Shown piece after piece: positions 1 to 6,584 of a DNA stretch of 8,506 nt. How positions within the stretch are numbered: position 1 is the first letter of the stretch; every line of letters begins with the position of its first letter. Origin of the DNA: an uncultured SAR324 cluster bacterium (GTDB taxonomy: Bacteria > SAR324 > NAC60-12); the NCBI GenBank assembly GCA_902575715.1, contig CACGSI010000036.1, positions 1-8,506 of the forward strand, read 5' to 3'. Made by a program: the position numbers and the translations under genes. The notes under the pieces were generated by a model. The model saw only the letters and a list, made by a program, of their open reading frames with translations, did no database searches and was not told the origin of the DNA.

Positions 1-1387
1 AACTCCTGGTTTAGCTAAAAGTTGGAAAGCACTGGATAACAATCCAAATGTTTGGAGATTTCAACTTAGGAAGGGTGTTTACTTTCATAATGGAGCTTCA
101 ATGACAGCTACTGATGTTGTTTACAGTTTTAAGCGAGCAATGAAACCAACGTCAGGAATGAAAGAATTACTAAGCAGTGTCAAAGATATAAGAGAAGTTG
201 ATGCCCATACATTAGATATTGAAACTAATGGGGCCAATCCACTCCTAATAAATAATCTAACGAATCTTTTTGTAATGGACAGTGGATGGACAGAAATGAA
301 TGGTGCTACTGAACCTCAAGATGTAGCAGGAGGTGAAACAACCTTCGCTTCTCAAAATACAAATGGCACGGGACCATTTGTTTTAGTTAGTAGGAACCCA
401 GATCAAAAAACAGTACTAAAAGCTAATCCAAATTATTGGGGCAAAGATCAATTCCCTATGGAAATAAGTGAAATTATATATACTCCAATCCAAACTGCTG
501 CAACAAGGGTTGCGGCACTTCTATCAGGTGAAGTTGACTTCATTCAAGATGTTCCAGTTCAAGATCTAAAAAGAGTTGCAAACCAGTCAGGCCTTAAGGT
601 GGTAACTGCAGCCCAAAATAGAGTTATTTTCTTTGGAATGGACAGTGGTTCAAAAGATATTGAAACAGATGATGTCCAAGGTAAAAATCCATTTGCAGAT
701 GTTAGAGTGCGAAGAGCTATTAACATGGCTATTAATCGTGATGCTATTAAAAAAGTTGTAATGCGAAATCAATCTTCACCTACTAATGTGATTATGCCGC
801 CTTTTGTAAATGGATGGAATAAGTCCCTAGATAAAATTCCGACAGGAGGAGTTTCTATGGCAAAAAAATTAATGCAAGCAGCTGGATATGGTGAAGGATT
901 TTCAGTTACTCTTAATTGCCCTAATGATCGTTACATAAACGACGAGGCTATATGCCAGGCTGCAGTTGGGATGTTAGGGAAAATAGGGATAAAAGTTAAT
1001 CTTGATGCTAAACCTAAGGCTCAACATTTTCCTCTAATAAAAAATAAAACTACTGACTTTTATATGCTCGGATGGGGTGTACCAACATTCGATTCACATT
1101 ATATTTTTAATTTCCTTGTTCACACAACAACTGATAAACGTGGTTCATGGAACAACACTGGATATGATAATCCCAATGTGAATAAAAAAATTGTAGCTCT
1201 GGAATCAGAGACTGATCTTGATAAAAGGAATTCAATAATTGCTGAAATTTGGAATCAAGTGCAAGAAGATCAAATTTATATTCCAATCCATAATCAGGTT
1301 CTTAACTGGGGGATGAAAAAAAATATACAATTTGATGTTCAGCCAGAAGATCAACCGCACTTCAAATATTTGACTTTTAAAATGTAA
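1..1387 (+). CDS. ABC transporter substrate-binding protein, family 5 (peptide/nickel type), 5' end outside window
   Basis: Periplasmic solute receptor of a Dpp/Opp-type ABC importer. The reading frame is open from base 2, so the 33 codons before the first internal Met at 101 are also coding (they include PGLAKSW and FQLRKGVYFHNG, a classic family 5 start region). About 461 residues are visible. Family members are usually about 500-540, so only the signal peptide and the first tens of residues are missing. Further family marks are TDVVYSFKRA, NGTGPF, the segment FADVRVRRAINMAINR and the C-terminal WNNTGYDNP followed by a YIPIHNQ strand. It is the first visible gene of a five-gene operon; two permeases and two ATPases follow on the same strand. 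The family is seen directly. The substrate (di-/oligopeptide, opine, nickel or other) cannot be deduced. The Met at 101 is not the true start. Confidence 0.93.
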   Translation, partial: TPGLAKSWKALDNNPNVWRFQLRKGVYFHNGASMTATDVVYSFKRAMKPTSGMKELLSSVKDIREVDAHTLDIETNGANPLLINNLTNLFVMDSGWTEMNGATEPQDVAGGETTFASQNTNGTGPFVLVSRNPDQKTVLKANPNYWGKDQFPMEISEIIYTPIQTAATRVAALLSGEVDFIQDVPVQDLKRVANQSGLKVVTAAQNRVIFFGMDSGSKDIETDDVQGKNPFADVRVRRAINMAINRDAIKKVVMRNQSSPTNVIMPPFVNGWNKSLDKIPTGGVSMAKKLMQAAGYGEGFSVTLNCPNDRYINDEAICQAAVGMLGKIGIKVNLDAKPKAQHFPLIKNKTTDFYMLGWGVPTFDSHYIFNFLVHTTTDKRGSWNNTGYDNPNVNKKIVALESETDLDKRNSIIAEIWNQVQEDQIYIPIHNQVLNWGMKKNIQFDVQPEDQPHFKYLTFKM

Positions 1388-1394
1388 AATAATC

Positions 1395-1418
1395 GGCCGC
1401 AGATTTCAAACTGCGGCC
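1395..1418 (+). terminator. GC-rich stem-loop between binding-protein and permease genes
   Basis: A perfect 8-bp inverted repeat, GGCCGCAG and CTGCGGCC, flanks an 8-base loop, starting 7 bases after the stop codon of the binding-protein gene. The following bases (CTTCTCATATTTT) are pyrimidine-rich but are not a clean U run. In transporter operons a hairpin here often acts as a partial terminator or as a 3' shield against exonucleases, so that the binding protein is made in excess over the membrane parts. The structure is seen directly; the role is inferred. It stands out as a GC block in AT-rich DNA. Confidence 0.55.
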
Positions 1419-1439
1419 AACTTCTCATATTTTCCACAA

Positions 1440-2417
1440 ATGATTTTCATCATTTTGCGTCGATTATTCCAGTCACTAGCAGTTCTACTAATTGTAGCTC
1501 TTGTATCTTTCACAATTTTTCGTTTTATAGGTGATCCAGTAGAGAGTCTTCTTGGCCAAGAGGCTACAGTTACTGATCGAAACGAGCTAATTCAAAGAAT
1601 GGGGTTAAGCGATCCAATTCCTGTTCAATATCTAAGATTTGTAGGCAATGCAATTAAAGGAAATTTTGGAATTTCATATAGAACTGCTGAACCAGTATCA
1701 AGTTTGATTGCAGAACGACTGCCCGCTACATTGGAGCTTGCAATTGTTTCAGCTCTTTTTGCAATTATCATAGGAACTTTGCTAGGAGTTTACACAGCAA
1801 TTTTTAGAGATGGATTTATTGCTCACTTCATAATGACAAGTTCTCTAATTGGGGTCTCTTTACCAACCTTCTTGATAGGGGTCTTACTAATTTGGTTTTT
1901 TTCGGTTGAACTTGGTTGGTTTCCTAGCTTTGGCCGAGGTGAAACAGTAAAAATTGGATTTTGGACAACAAGTCTACTTACTAAATCTGGACTCAAGTCA
2001 CTCGTTCTTCCTGCTATTACTCTAGGACTATACCAAATGACACTTATAATGAGACTTGTACGAGCTGAAATGTTAGAAATTCTTCGCCAAGACTTTATTC
2101 GATTTGCTCGAGCACGGGGTTTACCAGAGCGAGTAGTTTATTTTGGTCATGCATTAAAAAATACGCTTGTACCAGTAATAACAGTTACAGGATTGCAGCT
2201 TGGCTCCATAGTCGCTTTTGCTATTATTACTGAATCAGTTTTTCAGTGGCCAGGGGTGGGTCTTATGTTTATTAACGCAGTATTTTTTGTCGACATACCT
2301 GTTATGTCAGCCTATCTTTTATTAGTAGGGACAGTATTTGTTTTTATAAATCTTATTGTAGACATATTATATCTAGTTATAGATCCTCGAATTAGTGATG
2401 GATTACTTAAAAATTAA
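1440..2417 (+). CDS. ABC transporter permease, DppB-like
   Basis: One of two inner-membrane channel subunits of the importer. The 325 residues are normal for DppB/OppB proteins. Six hydrophobic segments are visible at about 10-30, 98-121, 131-158, 187-205, 245-266 and 288-313. The first begins right after an N-terminal RR, with a periplasmic loop after TM1 that contains the family-typical GLSDPIPVQYLRFV and GNFGISY. The EAA loop that contacts the ATPases is at about 209-245 (EMLEILRQDF, RARGLPE, LKNTLVP). The C-terminus ends with DPRISDG, close to the family's DPRI ending. No clear Shine-Dalgarno lies upstream of ATG 1440, but there is no better in-frame start. It follows the intra-operon stem-loop and is 5 bp from the next permease. 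Substrate unknown. Confidence 0.93.
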   Translation: MIFIILRRLFQSLAVLLIVALVSFTIFRFIGDPVESLLGQEATVTDRNELIQRMGLSDPIPVQYLRFVGNAIKGNFGISYRTAEPVSSLIAERLPATLELAIVSALFAIIIGTLLGVYTAIFRDGFIAHFIMTSSLIGVSLPTFLIGVLLIWFFSVELGWFPSFGRGETVKIGFWTTSLLTKSGLKSLVLPAITLGLYQMTLIMRLVRAEMLEILRQDFIRFARARGLPERVVYFGHALKNTLVPVITVTGLQLGSIVAFAIITESVFQWPGVGLMFINAVFFVDIPVMSAYLLLVGTVFVFINLIVDILYLVIDPRISDGLLKN

Positions 2418-2422
2418 ACGAA

Positions 2423-3349
2423 ATGAAAATTGGAAAAAGCTTAATAAAACAGTTCAGTGAAAGTGATTTTTTTTATGATTTTAAACACGCTCCAATTACA
2501 ATCGTATCCTTTATCTTTGTTATATCATTAAGTTTGCTTGCTATTTTTGCTGACTTTGTGGCTCCGACAAATCCATTTGATGCTGGATCGTTAAATCTTA
2601 TGAACGGTTTTACCCCTCCAATGGAGCCAAATGAATTTACTGAAGAAACTTTTATTCTTGGAACAGACGATCAAGGAAGAGATTTGCTGTCTGCAATTAT
2701 TTTTGGTTTGAGGGTTTCTATGTTTGTAGGAATATCTGCAGTTTTTCTCGCAATGATACTAGGAGTTACTATGGGTTTAATAGCTGGATATTTTGGCGGA
2801 TGGATTGATTCTTTAATAATGCGAATAGCTGATATTCAGGTAACCTTTCCTTCTATTCTTATAGCTGTATTAATATATGGAATAACAAGAGGAGTTTTAA
2901 CTCCTGATTTAAGAGATGAACTTGCCATCACAGTTTTGATAATTTCCATTGGTCTTTCAGAATGGGTCCCATTTGCGAGAACTGTTAGAGGAACTACCAT
3001 GGTGGAGAAAGAAAAAGAATATGTTCAGGCAGCAAGACTAATAGGTCTAAATCGAGTACAAATAATGTATCGACATATTCTTCCGAATGTTATGTCTCCA
3101 GTACTAGTAATTGCCACTATTACATTGGCGCTTGCTATTATTGCTGAAGCTACTTTATCATTTCTAGGAGTAGGAGCACCTCCAACTGAACCAAGTCTTG
3201 GTACCCTTATTCGTATAGGGCAGGATTACTTATTCTCGGGTGAGTGGTGGATCCTTTTATTTCCAGCAATCACACTTTTAATTTTAGCTTTGTCTGTAAA
3301 TTTATTGGGAGACTGGCTTCGTGACGAACTAAATCCTAGATTAAAATGA
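2423..3349 (+). CDS. ABC transporter permease, DppC-like
   Basis: Second channel subunit, expected to pair with the DppB-like protein. It has 308 residues, usual for DppC/OppC. A cytoplasmic N-terminal stretch leads into TM1 at about 26-46 (the OppC N-terminal domain). The periplasmic segment ends with the family motif LGTDDQGRDLLS at about 79-90. Further membrane segments lie at about 98-120, 137-157, 168-186, 226-248 and 275-296. The EAA loop is around 188-222 (VRGTTMVEKEKEYVQAARLIG, HILPNV). FLGVGAPPTEPSLG and the tail LLGDWLRDELNPRL are strong DppC signatures. It starts 5 bp after the upstream stop, and its own stop overlaps the next start as ATGA, indicating translational coupling. Confidence 0.94.
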   Translation: MKIGKSLIKQFSESDFFYDFKHAPITIVSFIFVISLSLLAIFADFVAPTNPFDAGSLNLMNGFTPPMEPNEFTEETFILGTDDQGRDLLSAIIFGLRVSMFVGISAVFLAMILGVTMGLIAGYFGGWIDSLIMRIADIQVTFPSILIAVLIYGITRGVLTPDLRDELAITVLIISIGLSEWVPFARTVRGTTMVEKEKEYVQAARLIGLNRVQIMYRHILPNVMSPVLVIATITLALAIIAEATLSFLGVGAPPTEPSLGTLIRIGQDYLFSGEWWILLFPAITLLILALSVNLLGDWLRDELNPRLK

Positions 3350-4305
3350 GTGGAACTATCCTTTCAGTTAAAAACCTTACCGTAGTATTTCCAAATCGTC
3401 ATGGTAATCTTGTACCTATTGATAATATATCTTTTGAAGTAAATAAAGGAGAAATTTTAGGTTTTGTAGGTGAATCAGGAGCAGGTAAGTCAATGACTGG
3501 TTCTGCTATTATAGGTTTAATAGACCCTCCAGGATACATCGAGAAAGGAGAGATTTGGCTAGAAGATATAAGAATTGACCAGCTTTCTTTAGGGAAAGCA
3601 AACCGTTTTCGAGGATGTCGTATAAGTATGGTGTTTCAAGATCCACTTACAAGCCTAAATCCTCTTAAAAAAATTGGAGATCAAATAATAGAAACCATAA
3701 TGACGCATCTTCCACTAAATAATAAGCAAGCAAAAATAAAAGCCTTGAATTGTCTTGAAGAAGTAGGAATAAATCCAGAGCGATTCAATGCTTACCCACA
3801 TGAGTTTTCGGGAGGTATGAGGCAACGCGTAGTAATTGCGCTAGCACTGTCTGCCGAACCAGATTTGATCATTGCTGATGAACCAACAACAGCACTAGAT
3901 GTTTCAGTACAGGAACAAGTTCTTAAAATTTTGAAGAAGATATGTAATTATCGCAATGCCTCAGTAATACTAATAACCCATGATATGGGAGTAATCTCTG
4001 AAACTACTGATCGTGTAGCTGTTATGTATGCAGGCAGACTTGTTGAAATTGGAAAGACGAAGGAAATATTGAGAGCTCCCAAGCATCCTTATACAAGAGG
4101 TCTTATTGCATCGACTCCTTCAGTTGAGTATGGTGATATTTCAACTGAGTTGTATCAAATCAAAGGAACTATGCCAAGACTTGACTCGCTTCCAAGCGGT
4201 TGTTCCTTTAACCCCCGATGCGAAAAAGTAATTGATATTTGTAAAGAATCACAACCTGAAATGTTAGATAATGGTGTTGCATGTTGGATGTTTAATGATG
4301 AATGA
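3346..4305 (+). CDS. ABC transporter ATP-binding protein, DppD-like
   Basis: Cytoplasmic ATPase subunit of the importer, 319 residues, matching the usual DppD/OppD length. Walker A is GESGAGKS (42-49), the Q-loop glutamine is near 98 (VFQDPLTSLNP), the signature is FSGGMRQR (154-161), Walker B is LIIADEP (174-180) followed by TTALD, and the H-loop is ITHD (His212). The C-terminal oligopeptide-transporter extension is present. It has four cysteines at about 286, 292, 299 and 313 (GCSFNPRC, DIC, ACW). This is the spacing of the conserved OppD/DppD cysteines, reported in some structures to hold a 4Fe-4S cluster. The ATG lies inside the ATGA overlap with the DppC-like gene. It would work as a heterodimer with the next ATPase. 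Confidence 0.95.
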   Translation: MSGTILSVKNLTVVFPNRHGNLVPIDNISFEVNKGEILGFVGESGAGKSMTGSAIIGLIDPPGYIEKGEIWLEDIRIDQLSLGKANRFRGCRISMVFQDPLTSLNPLKKIGDQIIETIMTHLPLNNKQAKIKALNCLEEVGINPERFNAYPHEFSGGMRQRVVIALALSAEPDLIIADEPTTALDVSVQEQVLKILKKICNYRNASVILITHDMGVISETTDRVAVMYAGRLVEIGKTKEILRAPKHPYTRGLIASTPSVEYGDISTELYQIKGTMPRLDSLPSGCSFNPRCEKVIDICKESQPEMLDNGVACWMFNDE

Positions 4306-5113
4306 TTTTGTTCAAATTGAAAAACTTTGCAAAAGTTTCGACCTATCGGACCCATTGCTAGCCCGCATTATTTATCGAAAATCAAGACGTTTTTTAATGG
4401 CTGTTGATAGAATTTCTTTTAATATAAAGCGAGGTCAAACATATGCCTTAGTTGGTGAAAGTGGCTCAGGTAAGTCAACGATTGCACGAATGATTGTTGG
4501 ACTTCTTTTACCCAGCAGCGGCAGAGTTTTGATTGATGGTCACAACTTACACAATTCTAAATTATCTCAGCAAGATCATAGACGAATAAGGCAACGGATT
4601 CAAATGGTTTTCCAATCTCCCTATGCATCCCTAAATCCTCGTTGGAAAGTGGGGAGTATTATAGCTGAGCCCATAATTGCTTTCTCTTTATTTAAAAGTC
4701 GAAATGAATTGAATTATCTTATTCACGAACTTCTTGAACAAGTTGGTTTATCAGCAAATGATTCAAATCGATTCCCACATGAATTCTCAGGAGGTCAGCG
4801 TCAACGTATTTGTATAGCTCGCGCTCTCGCTTCCAAGCCGGACTTTATAGTATGTGACGAACCAACTTCAGCCCTTGATGTTTCTGTACAAGCACAAGTA
4901 CTTAATCTTCTTAAAAAGTTACAAAAGAAACTTGGGCTTACATATCTTTTTATAACACATGATCTTGCAGTAGTTCGAGTTATGGCCCATAAAATAGGTG
5001 TTCTTAAGTCTGGAAAACTTGTTGAAGAACAAGAAACATCAGATCTACTTAAATCTCCAAAATCAAGTTATACTCGCATGTTAATTAAATCAGCACCAAG
5101 AATTAATAAATAG
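4298..5113 (+). CDS. ABC transporter ATP-binding protein, DppF-like (short form)
   Basis: Second ATPase of the importer. With the start chosen here (ATG 4298, giving MNDFVQIEKL and an 8-bp overlap with the upstream gene) it has 271 residues. ATG 4295 is equally possible. ATG 4271 is unlikely, because it would add nine residues read entirely from upstream coding sequence. Walker A is GESGSGKST (53-61), the Q-loop is VFQSPYASLNPRW (Gln106), the signature is FSGGQRQR (163-170), Walker B is FIVCDEP (183-189) with TSALD, and the H-loop is ITHD (His221). The protein stops soon after SYTRMLIKSAP. It therefore lacks the C-terminal extension and cysteines kept by its DppD-like partner, and is shorter than E. 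coli DppF (about 330 residues). All ATPase motifs are intact, so it should be active. Confidence 0.93.
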   Translation: MNDFVQIEKLCKSFDLSDPLLARIIYRKSRRFLMAVDRISFNIKRGQTYALVGESGSGKSTIARMIVGLLLPSSGRVLIDGHNLHNSKLSQQDHRRIRQRIQMVFQSPYASLNPRWKVGSIIAEPIIAFSLFKSRNELNYLIHELLEQVGLSANDSNRFPHEFSGGQRQRICIARALASKPDFIVCDEPTSALDVSVQAQVLNLLKKLQKKLGLTYLFITHDLAVVRVMAHKIGVLKSGKLVEEQETSDLLKSPKSSYTRMLIKSAPRINK

Positions 5114-5178
5114 TAATTTTATGAAAATTGTAAGATTCTATTCCGTGTTAGGAGCAAAATCGAGAAAAAAGGGGATTA

Positions 5179-5194
5179 AAAATTTTTAAATTTT
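5179..5194. terminator. weak AT-only inverted repeat between convergent units
   Basis: AAAATTT and AAATTTT form a 7-bp inverted repeat with a 2-base centre, in the 102-bp gap between the end of the + strand transporter operon and the - strand tRNA region. Runs of A lie on the right side (A7 at 5196-5202) and on the left (5165-5170), so transcripts from either side would pass short U runs. It may help end both transcripts, but the stem has no GC pair, so this is a weak call. Nothing else is seen in 5114-5215. Confidence 0.2.
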
Positions 5195-5215
5195 CAAAAA
5201 AATAGAAGTTTTAAA

Positions 5216-5265
5216 TGGCGTGGGCGGGAGGATTCGAACCCCCAACCCTCAGATCCGAAGTCTGA
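5216..5265 (-). repeat. duplicated 3' part of tRNA-Arg (attachment-site scar)
   Basis: This 50-bp block matches 47 of 50 bases of the 3' part of the intact tRNA-Arg at 5436-5485, in the same orientation. It runs from the 5' strand of the anticodon stem, through the anticodon, variable loop, T arm and acceptor strand, to the encoded CCA. Beyond it the similarity stops abruptly: no D arm or 5' acceptor strand follows, so it is not a tRNA gene. A displaced tRNA 3' end downstream of an intact copy is the usual trace of a tyrosine-recombinase element integrated in a tRNA gene. The three differences are A71 instead of G71 and a G50-C64 pair instead of A50-U64 in the T stem. Confidence 0.8.
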
Positions 5266-5435
5266 AATGTCGGAACAGTGAAGACAATTAAGGATAATAA
5301 TATCAGTTCACTATAGGCATTCACTCTTCCCTGTCTTACCCCAGTATTTCCTAGTTATTTCCCTCTCAGTGGAACGAAATTGGAACGAAAGAGGTAGGAA
5401 TAATTGTAAATAACGCTGCCAATATTGATAAATAC
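5266..5435. other. 170-bp remnant between the tRNA-Arg copy and the intact tRNA-Arg
   Basis: This stretch lies exactly between the two copies of the tRNA-Arg 3' end, so it is what remains of whatever sat between the two attachment sites. No gene of useful length fits. On the + strand, the frame through 5367-5391 reads QWNEIGTK, which resembles in style the tail of some phage-type integrases. A stop codon (TAG) lies a few codons upstream, so if it is an integrase tail it is a tiny broken piece. This reading is only a suggestion. Confidence 0.4.
5370..5391 (+). repeat. two tandem 11-bp repeats (TGGAACGAAAT/G)
   Basis: TGGAACGAAAT (5370-5380) is followed directly by TGGAACGAAAG (5381-5391), differing only in the last base. 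They lie 45 bp from the 3' end of intact tRNA-Arg, inside the attachment-site remnant. They could be recombinase arm-site repeats or a coding repeat from a lost integrase tail. Both ideas are inference. Confidence 0.6.
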
Positions 5436-5512
5436 TGGCGCGGGCGGAAGGATTCGAACCCTCAACCCTCAGATCCGAAGTCTGATGCTCTATCCAGTTG
5501 AGCTACACCCGC
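5436..5512 (-). tRNA. tRNA-Arg (anticodon TCG)
   Basis: Complete cloverleaf on the - strand. The acceptor is GCGGGTG with CGCCCGC (one G-U pair), the D arm is GCTC/GAGC, the anticodon stem is TCAGA/TCTGA with loop CTTCGGA (anticodon TCG, at 5476-5478 on the + strand), and the T stem is GAGGG/CCTTC with loop TTCGAAT. The discriminator is G and CCA is encoded (5436-5438). It reads CGA and probably CGG arginine codons. It lies 33 bp downstream of tRNA-His on the same strand and is probably cotranscribed with it. Its 3' part is duplicated at 5216-5265, marking it as a former integration target. Confidence 0.96.
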
Positions 5513-5545
5513 TTAAAAATTAGCATTTCAATTTATCTCAAAGAA

Positions 5546-5622
5546 TGGGGCGAGCGAAGGGAATTGAACCCTCGACCACCGGAATCACAATCCAGCGCTC
5601 TACCAACTGAGCTACGCCCGCC
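5546..5622 (-). tRNA. tRNA-His (anticodon GTG)
   Basis: Complete cloverleaf on the - strand, with the extra 5' G (position -1, base 5622) facing C73. The acceptor is GCGGGCG with CGCTCGC, the D arm is GCTC/GAGC, the anticodon stem is CTGGA/TCCGG with loop TTGTGAT (anticodon GTG, 5586-5588 on the + strand), the T stem is GAGGG/CCCTT with loop TTCAATT, and CCA is encoded (5546-5548). The G-1:C73 pair is the standard bacterial identity element for HisRS. It is the first gene of a probable His-Arg tRNA pair. No second copy of its 3' end is seen in the window. Confidence 0.96.
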
Positions 5623-5628
5623 ATCCTA

Positions 5629-5657
5629 GTAATACCAAGGCTTTACTAAAAATTCAA
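5629..5657 (-). promoter_or_regulatory. candidate sigma-70 promoter for tRNA-His/tRNA-Arg
   Basis: On the - strand, TTGAAT (5652-5657) and TATTAC (5629-5634) are separated by exactly 17 bases, each matching 4 of 6 consensus positions. The -10 box ends 6 bases before the G-1 of tRNA-His, so transcription would start almost at the tRNA end. The -35 box overlaps the stop codon of the truncated recombinase. This is a sequence match only. Confidence 0.35.
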
Positions 5658-6040
5658 AAAGTTGAACATCCTATTTGTCTCCATTTTTGTCTCCATTCGA
5701 TTACCCATTCCCAAAAAGTTTCTCTCAATTTTATTGAGGTCCTCATTGTTAACAGTGGATCAATATGAGCATAACGCGTGACTGACTTTATATATTTATG
5801 TCGACCATGACCTATAATCTCTAGAGGAGTTAAACTCATCTGAGCCAAATAACTCATGCAAGTATGCCTTACAGAATGAAAAGATAAGTTTTTAATATCA
5901 GCTCTCTTTAAAGCTTTTACAAAAGCTCTTCTTGGATTACTTGTGAACACTCTATCAGAATAAATATTATTTTTCATCTGTTCTTTTTTTCTTTCTTTAA
6001 GTGACTCGAGAAATTCTGGATAATTCTTTAATTTTAAATC
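5654..6040 (-). pseudogene. 5'-truncated tyrosine recombinase (phage-type integrase), catalytic C-terminal part only
   Basis: The open frame runs from just after a stop codon (6041-6043) to the stop at 5654, about 128 residues. The 21 residues before the first Met (5977) also look like integrase sequence (PEFLESLKERKKEQ), so the Met is probably internal and the 5' part of the gene is lost. Counted from that Met, it keeps FHSVRHT (His34, Arg37, the second catalytic arginine box), HKYIKSVTRYAH with the conserved His60, and nucleophile Tyr69 nine residues later, as in phage integrases. The first catalytic arginine and the whole N-terminal core-binding and arm-binding domains are missing; full enzymes have about 300-400 residues. 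The tail contains the repeat WRQKWRQ. It cannot recombine on its own. It ends 31 bp upstream of tRNA-His and is probably a relic of a mobile element that used this tRNA locus. Confidence 0.82.
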
Positions 6041-6584
6041 TTATAGATATATTTTTATATATTTAGTACATAAATTTTGACTTATAAATGTAATAGGCGT
6101 TAATAGTATTACTTTAATTGATAAATAATCCTACTATAATAAAACTGAATATAGATTCTTTGGATAGTGATACTGTTGCTAAAATTTTTAAATCTTAAGA
6201 TGGAATCGCTTGAACACCTAGAACTTTAAGTTCTTAAAGTGTATTAAACTATGCTACATGTTTGGAAAGTACATTTGTTGTAATTGGTCTCTCAGGAAGA
6301 CTACACTTTCATTAAAAGTGGAGCGAAAAGATGAATAATATTTTACGCATTTTTATTAAATTTAATTTATAGTCTCACCACAATTTAAATAATTCTTCCG
6401 TTTATAAAAAAATTATAATATCAATATTCTAAATTATTTTTATTTATTAAAAAAAGGAAAATTCACTCATTAAATAATGTCACTACTCTTATAAAAACTG
6501 AAGATTTAAATTTACTTTTAGATCCTTGGCTAATAGGGGTCCTCTAAAAAGGCTAGTGGTCGCCATTTTCAAAAAATAGTCTTT
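6041..6584. other. 544-bp AT-rich stretch without a convincing gene
   Basis: Stops are frequent in all frames. The longest open pieces I traced are only about 20-37 codons, without recognisable motifs. On the - strand nothing continues the truncated recombinase. It lies between that relic and the 3' end of the thiolase gene and may be decayed mobile-element DNA. Small palindromes occur at 6220-6234 and at 6304-6320 (CACTTT and AAAGTG around a 5-base loop). No tRNA, CRISPR or clear regulatory RNA was seen. Confidence 0.6.
6220..6234. repeat. 15-bp perfect palindrome
   Basis: AGAACTT and AAGTTCT surround one central base. A second overlapping inverted repeat, ACTTTAA and TTAAAGT (6223-6229 and 6234-6240), shares the same bases. 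It could be a transcription-factor operator left from a mobile element, or chance in AT-rich DNA. No gene start lies close by. Confidence 0.35.

Noticed and set aside
4155..4355. 66-residue open frame on the - strand
   Set aside because: It lies antisense over the end of the DppD-like gene and the start of the DppF-like gene, both with strong motifs; its protein has no recognisable features.
5216..5290. A second complete tRNA-Arg gene
   Set aside because: Only the part from the anticodon stem to CCA is present; there is no D arm or 5' acceptor strand, so it cannot fold as a tRNA.
6118..6198. Small + strand open frame reading ...SLDSDTVAKIFKS then stop
   Set aside because: It looks protein-like but is only about 26 codons with a TTG start, no ribosome site and no known motif; frames of this length are common by chance.
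6221..6334. Overlapping short + strand frames, one of 37 codons containing WSLRKTTLSLKVERKDE
   Set aside because: Two other frames over the same bases look equally protein-like, none has a clear start signal, and none matches a family I know.
6551..6565. Terminator after the thiolase gene (GGC, loop, GCC, then five T on the - strand)
   Set aside because: The stem is only 3 bp, too weak to call.
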